Shown here one piece after another: positions 56,995 through 64,000 of a stretch of DNA of 64,000 nt. Origin of the DNA: Chamaelirium japonicum. Lineage: Eukaryota > Streptophyta > Magnoliopsida > Liliales > Melanthiaceae. The translations under genes were made by a program, and so were the position numbers. The stretch covers positions 17,784,775 through 17,848,774 of the forward strand of contig OX393552.1 of assembly GCA_947650365.1 (NCBI GenBank), read 5' to 3'. The notes beneath the pieces were generated by a model that saw only the letters and a program-made list of their open reading frames with translations, had not been told where the DNA came from and searched no databases. The stretch's first letter is position 1. Each line of letters begins with the position of its first letter.

Positions 56995-57292
56995 GAGGGG
57001 GTAACGGGCATGTGGACGCACCTCCTGTCGGCCCCGAACAGAGGGCCGACAGATACGCATCCAGTCGGCCCTGGACAATGGGTCGGCAGACACACACCCG
57101 ACCAGTTCTTGGCAGGGGGTCAATAGACCTACGCCCTGGTTAGCCCCAAATAAAGGGTCCATAGACGCGCACCCGGTCGACCCTTGGTAGGGGGTCGGCA
57201 TGCTCAACGGTTGGCCCCGACCAGCGGGTCGGCAGACACACACCTGGTCGGTTCTTCGCCGGTGGTACCGACAATTATAGTGACAGTTATAA
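56995..57292 (+). repeat. GGGTCGGCAGACACGCACC minisatellite, left block
   Basis: About four units of 60-75 bp: GGTCGGCAGACACACACC, CGGYCGGYYCTTGGCAGGG, CAACGGTYGGCCCCGACCAG. The array resumes at 57887 after the plastid fragments. It begins after GTTGGGAGGGGGTAAC at 56982, which resembles the polypurine tract before the 3' LTR at 58567. Confidence 0.85.
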
Positions 57293-57597
57293 CTCTGGTG
57301 GGATCCTCACGGACAGAAAAAGATTGCAGCCAGTTTGATAATAATCGAGTGACATTACTTCTTCGGCCCGAACCAAGGAATCAGTTAGATATGATGCAAA
57401 ATAGGTCTTGTTCTATCTCGGAGTTTGAAGAAGGGGAAGGAGCCCTCGACCCGCAACAGATAGAGGAGGATTTATTCAATCACATAGTTTGGGCTCCTAG
57501 AATATGGCGCCCTTGTGGCAATCTATTTGATTGTATCGAAAGGCCCACTGAATTGGGATTTCCCTATTGGGCCGGGGCATTTCGGGGCAGAAGAAGA
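57293..57597 (+). pseudogene. ycf2: Plastid ycf2 fragment 1 (C-terminal region), nuclear copy
   Basis: The plus-strand frame encodes [86 protein letters not shown] and YWAGAFRGR. These match the Ycf2 protein near its C-terminus ([20 protein letters not shown] and [20 protein letters not shown] in typical plastids). Some segments typical of Ycf2 are missing, such as the part between CSI and SEFEEGE. It is flanked by nuclear minisatellite DNA, so this is a nuclear plastid insert and not a functional gene. Confidence 0.93.
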
Positions 57598-57675
57598 TTC
57601 TGTAAACACTTACTCGAAATCTCACTTATCAGAGTCCATTGTGGAAGAATCTTCTGAGGAATTGGCCATGATATA
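57598..57675 (+). other. Junction segment between the two ycf2 pieces
   Basis: About 80 bp encoding, in the frame of piece 2, [21 protein letters not shown] do not recognise it securely as ycf2 sequence; it could be other organelle DNA or filler. Confidence 0.4.
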
Positions 57676-57886
57676 TCTGATCAACTCCGGAGATGAATCG
57701 AAAAATCAATTTTTATTGATTCTACCTCCTCTTTTTTATGAAGAGAATGAATCTTTTGATCGAAGGATCAGAAAAAAATCGGTCCGGATCTACTGCGGGA
57801 ATGATTTGGAAGATCCAAAACAAAAAACGGCGGTATTTGCTAGCAACAACATAATGGAGGCAGTCAATCAATATGGATTGATCGCG
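57676..57886 (+). pseudogene. ycf2: Plastid ycf2 fragment 2 (middle region), nuclear copy
   Basis: Encodes [43 protein letters not shown] and [17 protein letters not shown]. This corresponds to the middle of Ycf2 ([20 protein letters not shown] and [17 protein letters not shown]). In the plastid gene this lies well upstream of fragment 1, so the order is inverted here although both pieces face the same way. It ends abruptly at the minisatellite border. Confidence 0.92.
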
Positions 57887-58490
57887 GGGGTCGGCGAGCA
57901 GGACGATCAGCCCCGGACAACGAGTTGGCAGAGACACACCTTCGCGCTGGGGTTGACGGGCGCGACGGTCGACCTCGGCAAGCAGGTCGGCAGACTCACA
58001 CCCGATCAGCCCTGGACAATGGGTCAGCAGACACGCACTCGGCCAGCCCTTGGCAGGGGGTTGATGGACACAACAGTCGGCCCTAGACAGAGGGTCGGCA
58101 GACATACGCCTTGGTTAACCCCAGACTTAGGGTCGTCAGACGTGCACCCGGCCTACCCTTGGCAGGGGGTCGGCAGGCGCAGCGGTCGGCCCCAGCCAGC
58201 GGGTCAGCAGACACGCACCTGGTCGGTCCTTCGTCTGGGGTCGGTGGGCGCAACGATCAGTCCCAGACAATGAGTAGGCAGACACGCACCCGGTAGGCCC
58301 TTCGCTGAGGGTCAACGAGCGCAACGGTCGGCCCCAGCTAGCGGGTTGACAGATACGCACCCAGCTGGCCCTTCGCCGAGGATCGGCGGGTGCAACGGTC
58401 GGCTTCGGACAGAAGGTCGATAGACGGACGCATTGGTCGACCCCTGGCAAGGGGTCGATAGATTCCTTCCAACACTCTTCAAACCGTTGC
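57887..58490 (+). repeat. GGGTCGGCAGACACGCACC minisatellite, right block (about 9 units)
   Basis: Continues the array left of the plastid DNA with the same CGGTCGGCCCCAGCCAGCGG and GCAGACACGCACCTGGTCGG blocks. It is followed by ACCATGGATTCCCAACCAGC, a repeat of the 56952 region, then the polypurine tract. Confidence 0.85.
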
Positions 58491-58566
58491 AACATCGACA
58501 AACCGGTTTTGCACCATGGATTCCCAACCAGCTAGATTAGCACCTCCCTAGCCAGGAGGGGATAAT

Positions 58567-59075
58567 TGTGGGTGCAAAATCTAGCTAACGCTTGACAATG
58601 GGACCCGCAATCCTGCCTGGGGCCCACGGAGACAATGATAAAACATGCAGCCCTGCCTGGGGCTCATAGAGACAACGATGGGACCCACAGCTCTGCCTGG
58701 GGCCCATATGCACTATTTGGGGCCTAGTAAATCCCCCCGGGTATTTACCAGAACCCTCGATATTTCTGAACCTCTATAAATAGCCAACCCTGTAAATACT
58801 CCAAACCGGAATTCTTGATTCCAAACTCCACTTTCTGTTTTCTAGAGCTCCTTGAGTTTTTTGGTTTTCAGACTCCAGCTAAGCCTTTTCCACCCTCTGT
58901 TGACCTGTGTAAGCACTCCTCGGCCTATCAAGAGTGACTCAACTTCTTCAAAGATAGTGGATTCAAAGGTTACGTCTTAACGCACGGAGACGTAGGTTTC
59001 GATCGAATTTTATCACCACATCTTGTGTCAACTCTCTTTCTCTATCTCTCTCTCCCTCTCTCTCTCTCTCTCACT
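58567..59075 (+). mobile_element. 3' LTR of element F (3' end shortened)
   Basis: TGTGGGTGCAAAATCTAGC onward matches the 5' LTR through CTATAAATAGCCAACC (58773-58788) and AACGCACGGAGACGTAGG to the CTCTCTATCTCTC run; the last part of the LTR is absent, where sequence of element G's neighbourhood starts. By eye the pair is clearly diverged (several percent), so F is older than elements A, B and D. Confidence 0.78.
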
Positions 59076-59215
59076 ACCAAAAAATATTTTGTGCCGAGGG
59101 CCTGCCTCTGCTCGTGCTCCACGTCTAGCGCAGATTGCAACTGAGCGATAACACCGGTCTGGGTGTCCCGTGCCCTAGAGCGCATACCCTCTCATCCAAA
59201 GTAGGAGGAGGGCGT
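59076..59215 (+). other. Short internal stub ending in a polypurine tract
   Basis: A 140-bp GC-rich piece ending GTAGGAGGAGGGCGT immediately before the LTR at 59216. It looks like the 3' internal end of a Tat-like element joined directly to the shortened LTR of F. Confidence 0.6.
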
Positions 59216-59817
59216 TGTGGGTGCAAAAATTGTACCGGACCAGATCAGAGCAGCATGGGCCCGCGCAACGGCCCAAATGGGTAAGCCCGCTTGGGCTCAC
59301 ATGGGCCCACTCTACGAGGCTCGCAGATCAAGCCCTCCCCCTTATTGGGCCCGAACAACGGCCCAATAAGGGCCCAGCAAGGAAGCCCAGAACTAGTGCC
59401 ACGTCATCATCGCCACATCATCACTGCCAAATCGGGCACGTGCCTACGCTATAAAAGGACCCCCAAGGCATCCAGGAAAGGGGTTGGTCATTCAATCAGA
59501 GGAAGAGAGGATTCAGAGCTAGAGCTTACTTCTCCCCTCCTAGTTTCTTTTCTTGTTGCTCTGTGCAACCCCCACTGTAAAAAGCTTCTCTCGGCCTATC
59601 GAGAGAACGCTTCCCACCGTTATATTTATTATAGTAGAAACCAGGTGGCACCTCTCGCCCGGAGACGTAGGTCGAAAGACCGAACTTCGACAACAACTCC
59701 ATGTGTCATCTCTCTCCTTCTCAACTTTATAATCTCTAACTCTACAAACCATCCTCATTCAATCAAGGCTGTGGGGCGGGGTTCCCGATCAAGGCGGCTC
59801 GGAAATTTCCCCCCACA
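59216..59817 (+). mobile_element. LTR of element G
   Basis: Contains GGGCCC-rich repeats, a GCTATAAAAGGACCCCC TATA region at about 59449-59465, AGAGCTAGAGCTT, and ends CCCCCCACA followed by the primer site. It is unusual in being preceded by a polypurine tract and followed by a primer site. Confidence 0.9.
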
Positions 59818-59840
59818 ATCTTTGGCGCCGTCTGTGGGAT
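59818..59840 (+). promoter_or_regulatory. Primer-binding site of element G
   Basis: TTTGGCGCCGTCTGTGGGAT three bases after the LTR; the TGGCGCCGTCTGTGGG string is the common primer site of Tat-like plant Ty3/gypsy elements. Confidence 0.85.
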
Positions 59841-59957
59841 ATCGTTAGAGGTCTTACCCACACCTCTACCGACTCCTATTCAACTTGCGGTGACGAGCCA
59901 CAAGTCCTCATCCAAATCAACATCAACGTCATCATCACGCCGACATCAACACGCTCG

Positions 59958-61610
59958 ATGGTGAAGGCCAGCACTAACCCACCAAAGGCGGGTGCTAAAC
60001 GAATAAACGATATGTTGATCGAAGAAGAACAAGAAGTCTCGGTTGCAACCAACCGAAGAAATGTTCGGGAACGATTGGGGCCACAAGGCAGCCTTCCAGA
60101 AGGGCACAGCGATCGGCGAGACCCATCATCCCCGAGGCGTCGGTCCGGCAAAGAACCTGTTATTCAAGGGAACGAGCCTCAGGCTACATATGAGATCTCG
60201 GCTGCTGACTTCCAGCTGTTAAATCTCATCAAGAAGAATACGGCCCTCGAACAAGAGAGAGACTCCTTGAAGAAAGCAGCTGAGAGGGCGGGGGTTATGA
60301 TCCTCAACTCTCCCGCTGCGACTGAAGGCCCACTGAAGACTCACCCAGCTGCGAGTCATCATCTTGAAGAACCATATGTGCCGCGGATCGAGAGGCGTCA
60401 GGTATCCACACAAGCACCAAGGCAAACGGTATGGGATCGCCTCGATGTCGACGGTGCACTAAGTTATCGCCGAGAAGGATCGCCTCAGTCAACAAGGTCC
60501 ACTGGACGTTCTATCTCTCCGCACATGAAAGCAACAAATGCCCGCGAGCTGCTCAACCGATTAAGGCATACCGCCAACATGGGACGCCGTCATCAAGACC
60601 GCAGACAGCTAATCACCTCGGTGGGGCCACTGCATCCCAAGGTTCTTGCAACACCATTTCCTATGGGTTGGCGAACACCGAACCTACCAAAGTTCAACTG
60701 CATCCAGGGAGACCCTGCTCTCTATATCCTAGCCTACAAGCAGGCCCTGATGCCCTACGAATATGAGAACCATGTTCTCTGCCGTATGTTTGCGGGAAGC
60801 CTCAAGGGACCTGCCCTCGACTGGTACTACACACTGCCTATCGATACGGTGGCCACATTCAAAGAGTTGGCTGAACTCTTCATGGACCATTATCGGCTAA
60901 ACTTAAAGCCGAAAAAGAGGCTGGATATACTCTACCAGCTGAAGATGGGCTCCGACGAGTCTCTAAGGAGCTTCACGATGAGGTTTCGTAATGAGCATTC
61001 TGAGCTCACCGATCGCTCCTATAATGAGGAGGCCATCATGCTGGCATTCCAGAATGCTATCCGGCCAGAGCTCCACGTCTACACCGACTTCATCCGGCAT
61101 CCTCCCGATAACTTGGAAGCGATGTTCAAGCGCGTACAGCGGGAGATAGAGGTGGAAGACAATCAGCGGGCCAGAAGACTACGCGAGCCCCGCGAGTCTC
61201 GTGACTCCCGACATAAGAAAGATGATGAAGCTCCGAATGAAGCACACTACAAGAAGTCTGCCCATGCCGCGTCCGACCAAAAGGTGCAGGCCAAAAGGTA
61301 CAATGAAGATCCGAAAGCCCTTCCAGCAGAAAAGAGGCGAACTCCAAGGGAGCAAAGGGTGTTCACTGAGCTGAACACCTCCATTGAAGACATCTTCGCA
61401 TACTTGCAGAACGAGCCCTTTTGCAAGTGGCCACAGCCTCTCCCTCCAAATTCCGACCAGGCGAAAGATACGACAACCTACTGTGAGTTTCATCGCAGCC
61501 ATGACCACCCAACCTCTACATGTCGGAAGCTAAAGCATCACATCGAAGACCTGATCCAAGAAGGGCGGCTCGATGGCTACCTCGCTAATAAGGGACCAGG
61601 TCGAGAGTAG
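59958..61610 (+). CDS. Gag of element G (550 codons)
   Basis: Retroelement capsid protein. Residues 1-70 are basic and disordered (MVKASTNPPKAGAKRINDML). A coiled segment AADFQLLNLIKKNTALEQER lies at about 81-105. The Gag core is at about 230-400: PFPMGWRTPNLPKFNCIQGD, YKQALMPYEYENHVLCRMFA, GSLKGPALDWYYTLP, FKELAELFMDHYRLN, ESLRSFTMRFRNEHSEL, NAIRPELHVYTDF. The C-terminal end has LNTSIEDIFAYLQNEPFCKW and a CEFHRSHDHPTSTCRKLKHH knuckle-like box, as in Tat/Retand-type elements. No protease or polymerase is fused. Start: first ATG of the frame, 140 bp after the LTR. The frame looks whole. Confidence 0.92.
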   Translation: MVKASTNPPKAGAKRINDMLIEEEQEVSVATNRRNVRERLGPQGSLPEGHSDRRDPSSPRRRSGKEPVIQGNEPQATYEISAADFQLLNLIKKNTALEQERDSLKKAAERAGVMILNSPAATEGPLKTHPAASHHLEEPYVPRIERRQVSTQAPRQTVWDRLDVDGALSYRREGSPQSTRSTGRSISPHMKATNARELLNRLRHTANMGRRHQDRRQLITSVGPLHPKVLATPFPMGWRTPNLPKFNCIQGDPALYILAYKQALMPYEYENHVLCRMFAGSLKGPALDWYYTLPIDTVATFKELAELFMDHYRLNLKPKKRLDILYQLKMGSDESLRSFTMRFRNEHSELTDRSYNEEAIMLAFQNAIRPELHVYTDFIRHPPDNLEAMFKRVQREIEVEDNQRARRLREPRESRDSRHKKDDEAPNEAHYKKSAHAASDQKVQAKRYNEDPKALPAEKRRTPREQRVFTELNTSIEDIFAYLQNEPFCKWPQPLPPNSDQAKDTTTYCEFHRSHDHPTSTCRKLKHHIEDLIQEGRLDGYLANKGPGRE

Positions 61611-61744
61611 GAGAGGCTGCAGTAGTTGAGAAAAGAAAGTCAATGTAATACGTGGATGCGTAATCGTAACGTCCGCGGGGCATGCAACCTCTGAAAAAGT
61701 GTAACTGCAACTTTGTTATATCAATAAAGTGTCTTTTTTTCTCA

Positions 61745-62840
61745 AAATCAAATCTCTCGAAGTTCGATTCCGCCCATTCAAGTCGGAAGCTCGAAGGCAA
61801 TTCGGTTACGCCCTCTCGAGTCTAAAGACCGATAAAAAAGCTCCTGGCAAACCAGGTCAACCAAAGACCTTCGATTTCGCCCATTCAAGCCGGAAGCTCG
61901 AAGGTAAGTCGGCTACGCCTTCTCGAGGCTAAAAACCGATAAAAAGGCTCTTGGCAACCCAGGTCAACCAAAGACCTTCGATTTCGCCCGTTCAAGTCGG
62001 AAGCTCGAAGGCAATTCGGCTACGCCCTCTCGAGGCTAAAGTCCGATAAAAAGGCTCCTGGCAACCCAGGTCAACCAAGGACCTTCGATTCCGCCCATTC
62101 AAGTCGGAAGCTCGAAGGCAATTCGGCTACGCCCTCTCGAGGCTAAAGACCGATAAAAAGGCTCCTGGCAACCCAGGTCAACCAAAGACCTTCGATTCCG
62201 CCCGTTCAAGTCGGAAGCTCGAAGGCAATTCGGCTACGCCCTCTCGAGGCTAAAGTCCGATAAAAAGGCTCCTGGCAACCCAGGTCAACCAAGGACCTTC
62301 GATTCCGCCCATTCAAGTCGGAAGCTCGAAGGCAATTCGGCTACGCCCTCTCGAGGCTAAAGACCGATAAAAAGGCTCCTGGCAACCCAGGTCAATCAAA
62401 GACCTTCGATTCCGCCCATTCAAGTCGGAAGCTCGAAGGCAATTCGGCTACGCCCTTTCAAGGCAAAAGTCTGATAAAAAGGCTCCTGGCAACCCGGCCA
62501 GGTCGATCAAAGACCTTCGATTTCGCCCATTCAAGTCGGAAGCTCAAAGGCAATTTGGCTACGCCCTCTCGAGGCTAAAGTCCGATAAAAGGCTCCTGGC
62601 AACCCAGGTCAGCCAAAGACCTTCGATTCCGCCCGTTCAAGTCGGAAGCTCGAAGGCAATTCGGCTACGCCCTCTCGAGGCTAAAGTCCGATAAAAAGCT
62701 CCTGGTAACCCAGGTCAACCAAAGACCTTCGATTCCACCCATTCAAGTTGGAAGCTCAAAGGCAATTCGGCTACACCCTCTCAAGGCGAAAGTCAGATAA
62801 AAATGCTCCTGACAATCCAAGTCAAGCTAAATTATCAACT
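61745..62840 (+). repeat. About 108-bp tandem repeat (10 copies) behind gag of element G
   Basis: Unit: TTCGATTCCGCCCATTCAAG, TCGGAAGCTCGAAGGCAATT, CGGCTACGCCCTCTCGAGGC, TAAAGACCGATAAAAAGGCT, CCTGGCAACCCAGGTCAACC, AAAGACC. Copies start near 61765, 61872, 61980, 62085, 62192, 62299, 62407, 62517, 62624 and 62732. The outer copies are the most diverged, as expected for an array homogenised by unequal exchange. Tandem arrays in this position are known in Tat elements. Confidence 0.95.
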
Positions 62841-62879
62841 ATACTCATCCGAGGCGATAAGAATAAGTTCAAGGCAGAC

Positions 62880-63200
62880 GCCGCCACTTTGACATGCACC
62901 AAGTTCAAGGAGACATCCTTGGCACTCAAAGACAAAGTCCGAGGCGACCAATGCCTCAACACTCTACAAGCCTAAGGCCCAGCCCTTGGCATTCGAAGAC
63001 AAAGTCCGAGGCGATCAATGCCTCGGCACTCTACAAGCCCAAGGCCCAGCCCTTGGCACTCGAAGACAAAGTCCGAGGCGACCAACGCACTCGAAGACAA
63101 AGTCCGAGGCGATCAATGTCTCGGCACTCTATAATCCCAAGGCCCTACCCTTGACATATAAAGATAAAGTCCGAGACGTCGTCGCCGACATATTGGCATT
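62880..63200 (+). repeat. 67-bp GACAAAGTCCGAGG repeats in element G (about 4 copies)
   Basis: Units GACAAAGTCCGAGGCGACCA, ATGCCTCGGCACTCTACAAG, CCCAAGGCCCAGCCCTTGGC. This is the unit also found in element F at 51290-51510, so the two Tat-like elements share this module. Confidence 0.88.
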
Positions 63201-63204
63201 CGAT

Positions 63205-63640
63205 CAAAAGTCCAGGCTTTGTCTTGTCACTCAGGTCCAAGCATTAGATTGTCAATGGCCATCACCTTTTCTCGACGACTAACGGTTCCAAGCCGGTCAG
63301 GGGGTGGTTGGTCTGACTCTGTCAGTGCGTGTCTCCACACTGGTGCAGTCGACGGTGGGTAACACGGGATAAAATGGTGCTTCCTTGATCCTGGCCAAGT
63401 CAACACCCTCGCGTGACCGTAGTACCTGGTGAATACAGTAACCAGGTACGGTAATACATTGGGGAAGACCGGCTGGCCATCATGCGGCGTCATCCTAGAT
63501 TATCTCTAAGAAACCCCCTCGAATGTAGCATTGTCCCTCGCCGACATCCTCGTGCACCAACGTTTTACCGGAAAAGTGTCGGTTTCAAAGGGGGCTGAAA
63601 TTCGAAAAATACACTATTTTCAATACCGACACTTTTTGGC
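63205..63640 (+). other. Unassigned internal sequence of element G
   Basis: GC-moderate sequence without a gene. Positions 63577-63635 contain GTGTCGGTTTCAAAG and TTTCAATACCGACAC, an inverted pair about 30 bp apart. Confidence 0.5.
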
Positions 63641-63644
63641 CTCT

Positions 63645-64000
63645 TCTAGCAGCCCCAATAATGGGGTGTCGGCATCAACAAGCAACCACCCCTCGGTTTC
63701 GTCAGAAAACCGAGAGGGGGTGTGTGTCGGCATCAACAAGCAGCCCCCCTCGGTTTCGCACAAAAACCAAGTGGGGAAGGGGTGACGGCACACCATCAGC
63801 TACAACCACCCCTCGATTTCGTTAGAAAACCGAGAGGGGGTGTGTGTCGGCATCAACAAGCAACCACCCCTCGGTTTCGTCAGAAAACCGAGAGGGGGTG
63901 TGTGTCGGCATCAACAAGCAGCCCCCCCTCGGTTTCGCACAAAAATCGAGTGGGGAAGGGGTGACGGCACACCATCAGCTACAACCTTGCACCCCTCGGT
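63645..64000 (+). repeat. 58-bp / 117-bp tandem repeat with CCTCGGTTT hairpins (cut by window edge)
   Basis: Units GGGGGTGTGTGTCGGCATCA, ACAAGCAACCACCCCTCGGT, TTCGTCAGAAAACCGAGA, with every other unit replaced by a variant CCCCCTCGGTTTCGCACAAA, AGTGGGGAAGGGGTGACGGC. CCTCGGTTT and AAAACCGAGAGG form a stem in each unit. The array continues beyond the window. Confidence 0.9.

Larger units (their letters stand above)
50031..59075 (+). mobile_element. Element F: Tat-like Ty3/gypsy relic made mostly of tandem repeats
   Basis: 5' LTR about 50031-50604; a primer-binding-like site TTTGGCACCGTCTGTAGGA follows; a polypurine tract AGGAGGGGATAAT at about 58554-58566 precedes the 3' LTR 58567 to about 59075. 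The 8-kb interior has only a gag-start remnant (50960-51060) and otherwise four kinds of tandem repeats, an inverted Cassandra dimer (52973-54146) and rearranged plastid DNA (57293-57886). No pol is present. The element is degenerate, with many breaks. The TTTGGCGCC-type primer site and gag relation to element G place it near the Tat clade. Confidence 0.78.
59216..64000 (+). mobile_element. Element G: Tat-like Ty3/gypsy element (runs off the right edge)
   Basis: LTR 59216-59817 (602 bp, TGTGGGTGCAAAAATTG to CCCCCCACA), primer-binding site TTTGGCGCCGTCTGTGGGA at about 59821, gag 59958-61610, a polyadenylation-like AATAAAG at about 61724, a 10-copy array of about 108 bp, 67-bp repeats, and a hairpin-rich array at the edge. 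No pol appears within 2.4 kb after gag, where a Tat-type element would usually have protease and reverse transcriptase, so this is probably a non-autonomous, gag-only member. The right end is outside the window. Confidence 0.85.

Noticed and set aside
57293-57886. A real plastid contig or working ycf2 gene
   Set aside because: Two pieces in the wrong order, with missing segments, flanked by nuclear minisatellite and LTR sequence.

Overview
This window is nuclear DNA from a flowering plant. The evidence is one split plant gene with canonical GT-AG introns, several plant retrotransposon families including Cassandra (which carries 5S rRNA-like sequence in its LTR), a plant L1-type LINE, and a fragment of plastid ycf2. 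The very GC-rich first exon would suit a monocot or magnoliid, but the sequence does not settle the species.

The only host gene I can support is the 5' half of a chloroplast magnesium transporter gene of the CorA/MRS2 family (MRS2-11/MGT10 type), on the minus strand. Exon 1 is 42853-43257, exon 2 is 31791-31863, exon 3 is 31044-31114, exon 4 is 21682-21767 and exon 5 is 21488-21578. They join in phase to 726 coding bases (242 codons). Intron 1 is about 11.0 kb, intron 3 about 9.3 kb, and intron 5 runs more than 21 kb, past the left edge. The membrane-spanning half (GMN motif, two helices) is not in the window. A short promoter with a perfect G-box lies upstream of exon 1.

Nearly everything else is nested transposable elements. 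From left to right: the 3' end of a large-LTR Ty3/gypsy-type element (1-2698) sits inside a minus-strand LINE (2699 to about 13.3 kb). ORF1 of that LINE is split by a chromovirus-type element (6478-12953), which itself holds the remnant of a second, integrase-bearing chromovirus (about 7478-9681). A second gag-protease-only chromovirus (15815-20902) is complete with a target-site duplication (TSD). Intron 3 holds a three-deep nest: solo LTR 27472-29547 inside Cassandra 27277-30087 inside solo LTR 26044-30386. Intron 1 holds a palindromic MITE flanked by mirrored microsatellites and a third gag-protease chromovirus (35076-42040) hosting a solo LTR with 15 small hairpins.

Right of the gene (43.5-64 kb) are a hAT-like non-autonomous transposon, degenerate telomere-like repeats, a solo Cassandra LTR, a 1.5-kb foldback element, a clean SINE, and two Tat-like Ty3/gypsy elements. 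The first Tat-like element (50031 to about 59075) is almost all tandem repeats; it contains an inverted Cassandra dimer and two rearranged pieces of plastid ycf2. The second (from 59216) has an LTR, primer-binding site, a 550-codon gag and a 10-copy tandem array, and runs off the right edge.

The most unusual items are the palindromic Cassandra dimer bounded by a single TSD, the ycf2 double fragment inside a retroelement minisatellite, the three gag-protease-only chromovirus copies beside an integrase-bearing relative that shares their 3' internal end, and the host gene whose introns have become transposon storage. Boundaries, TSDs and repeat counts were read by eye; percentages are approximate.
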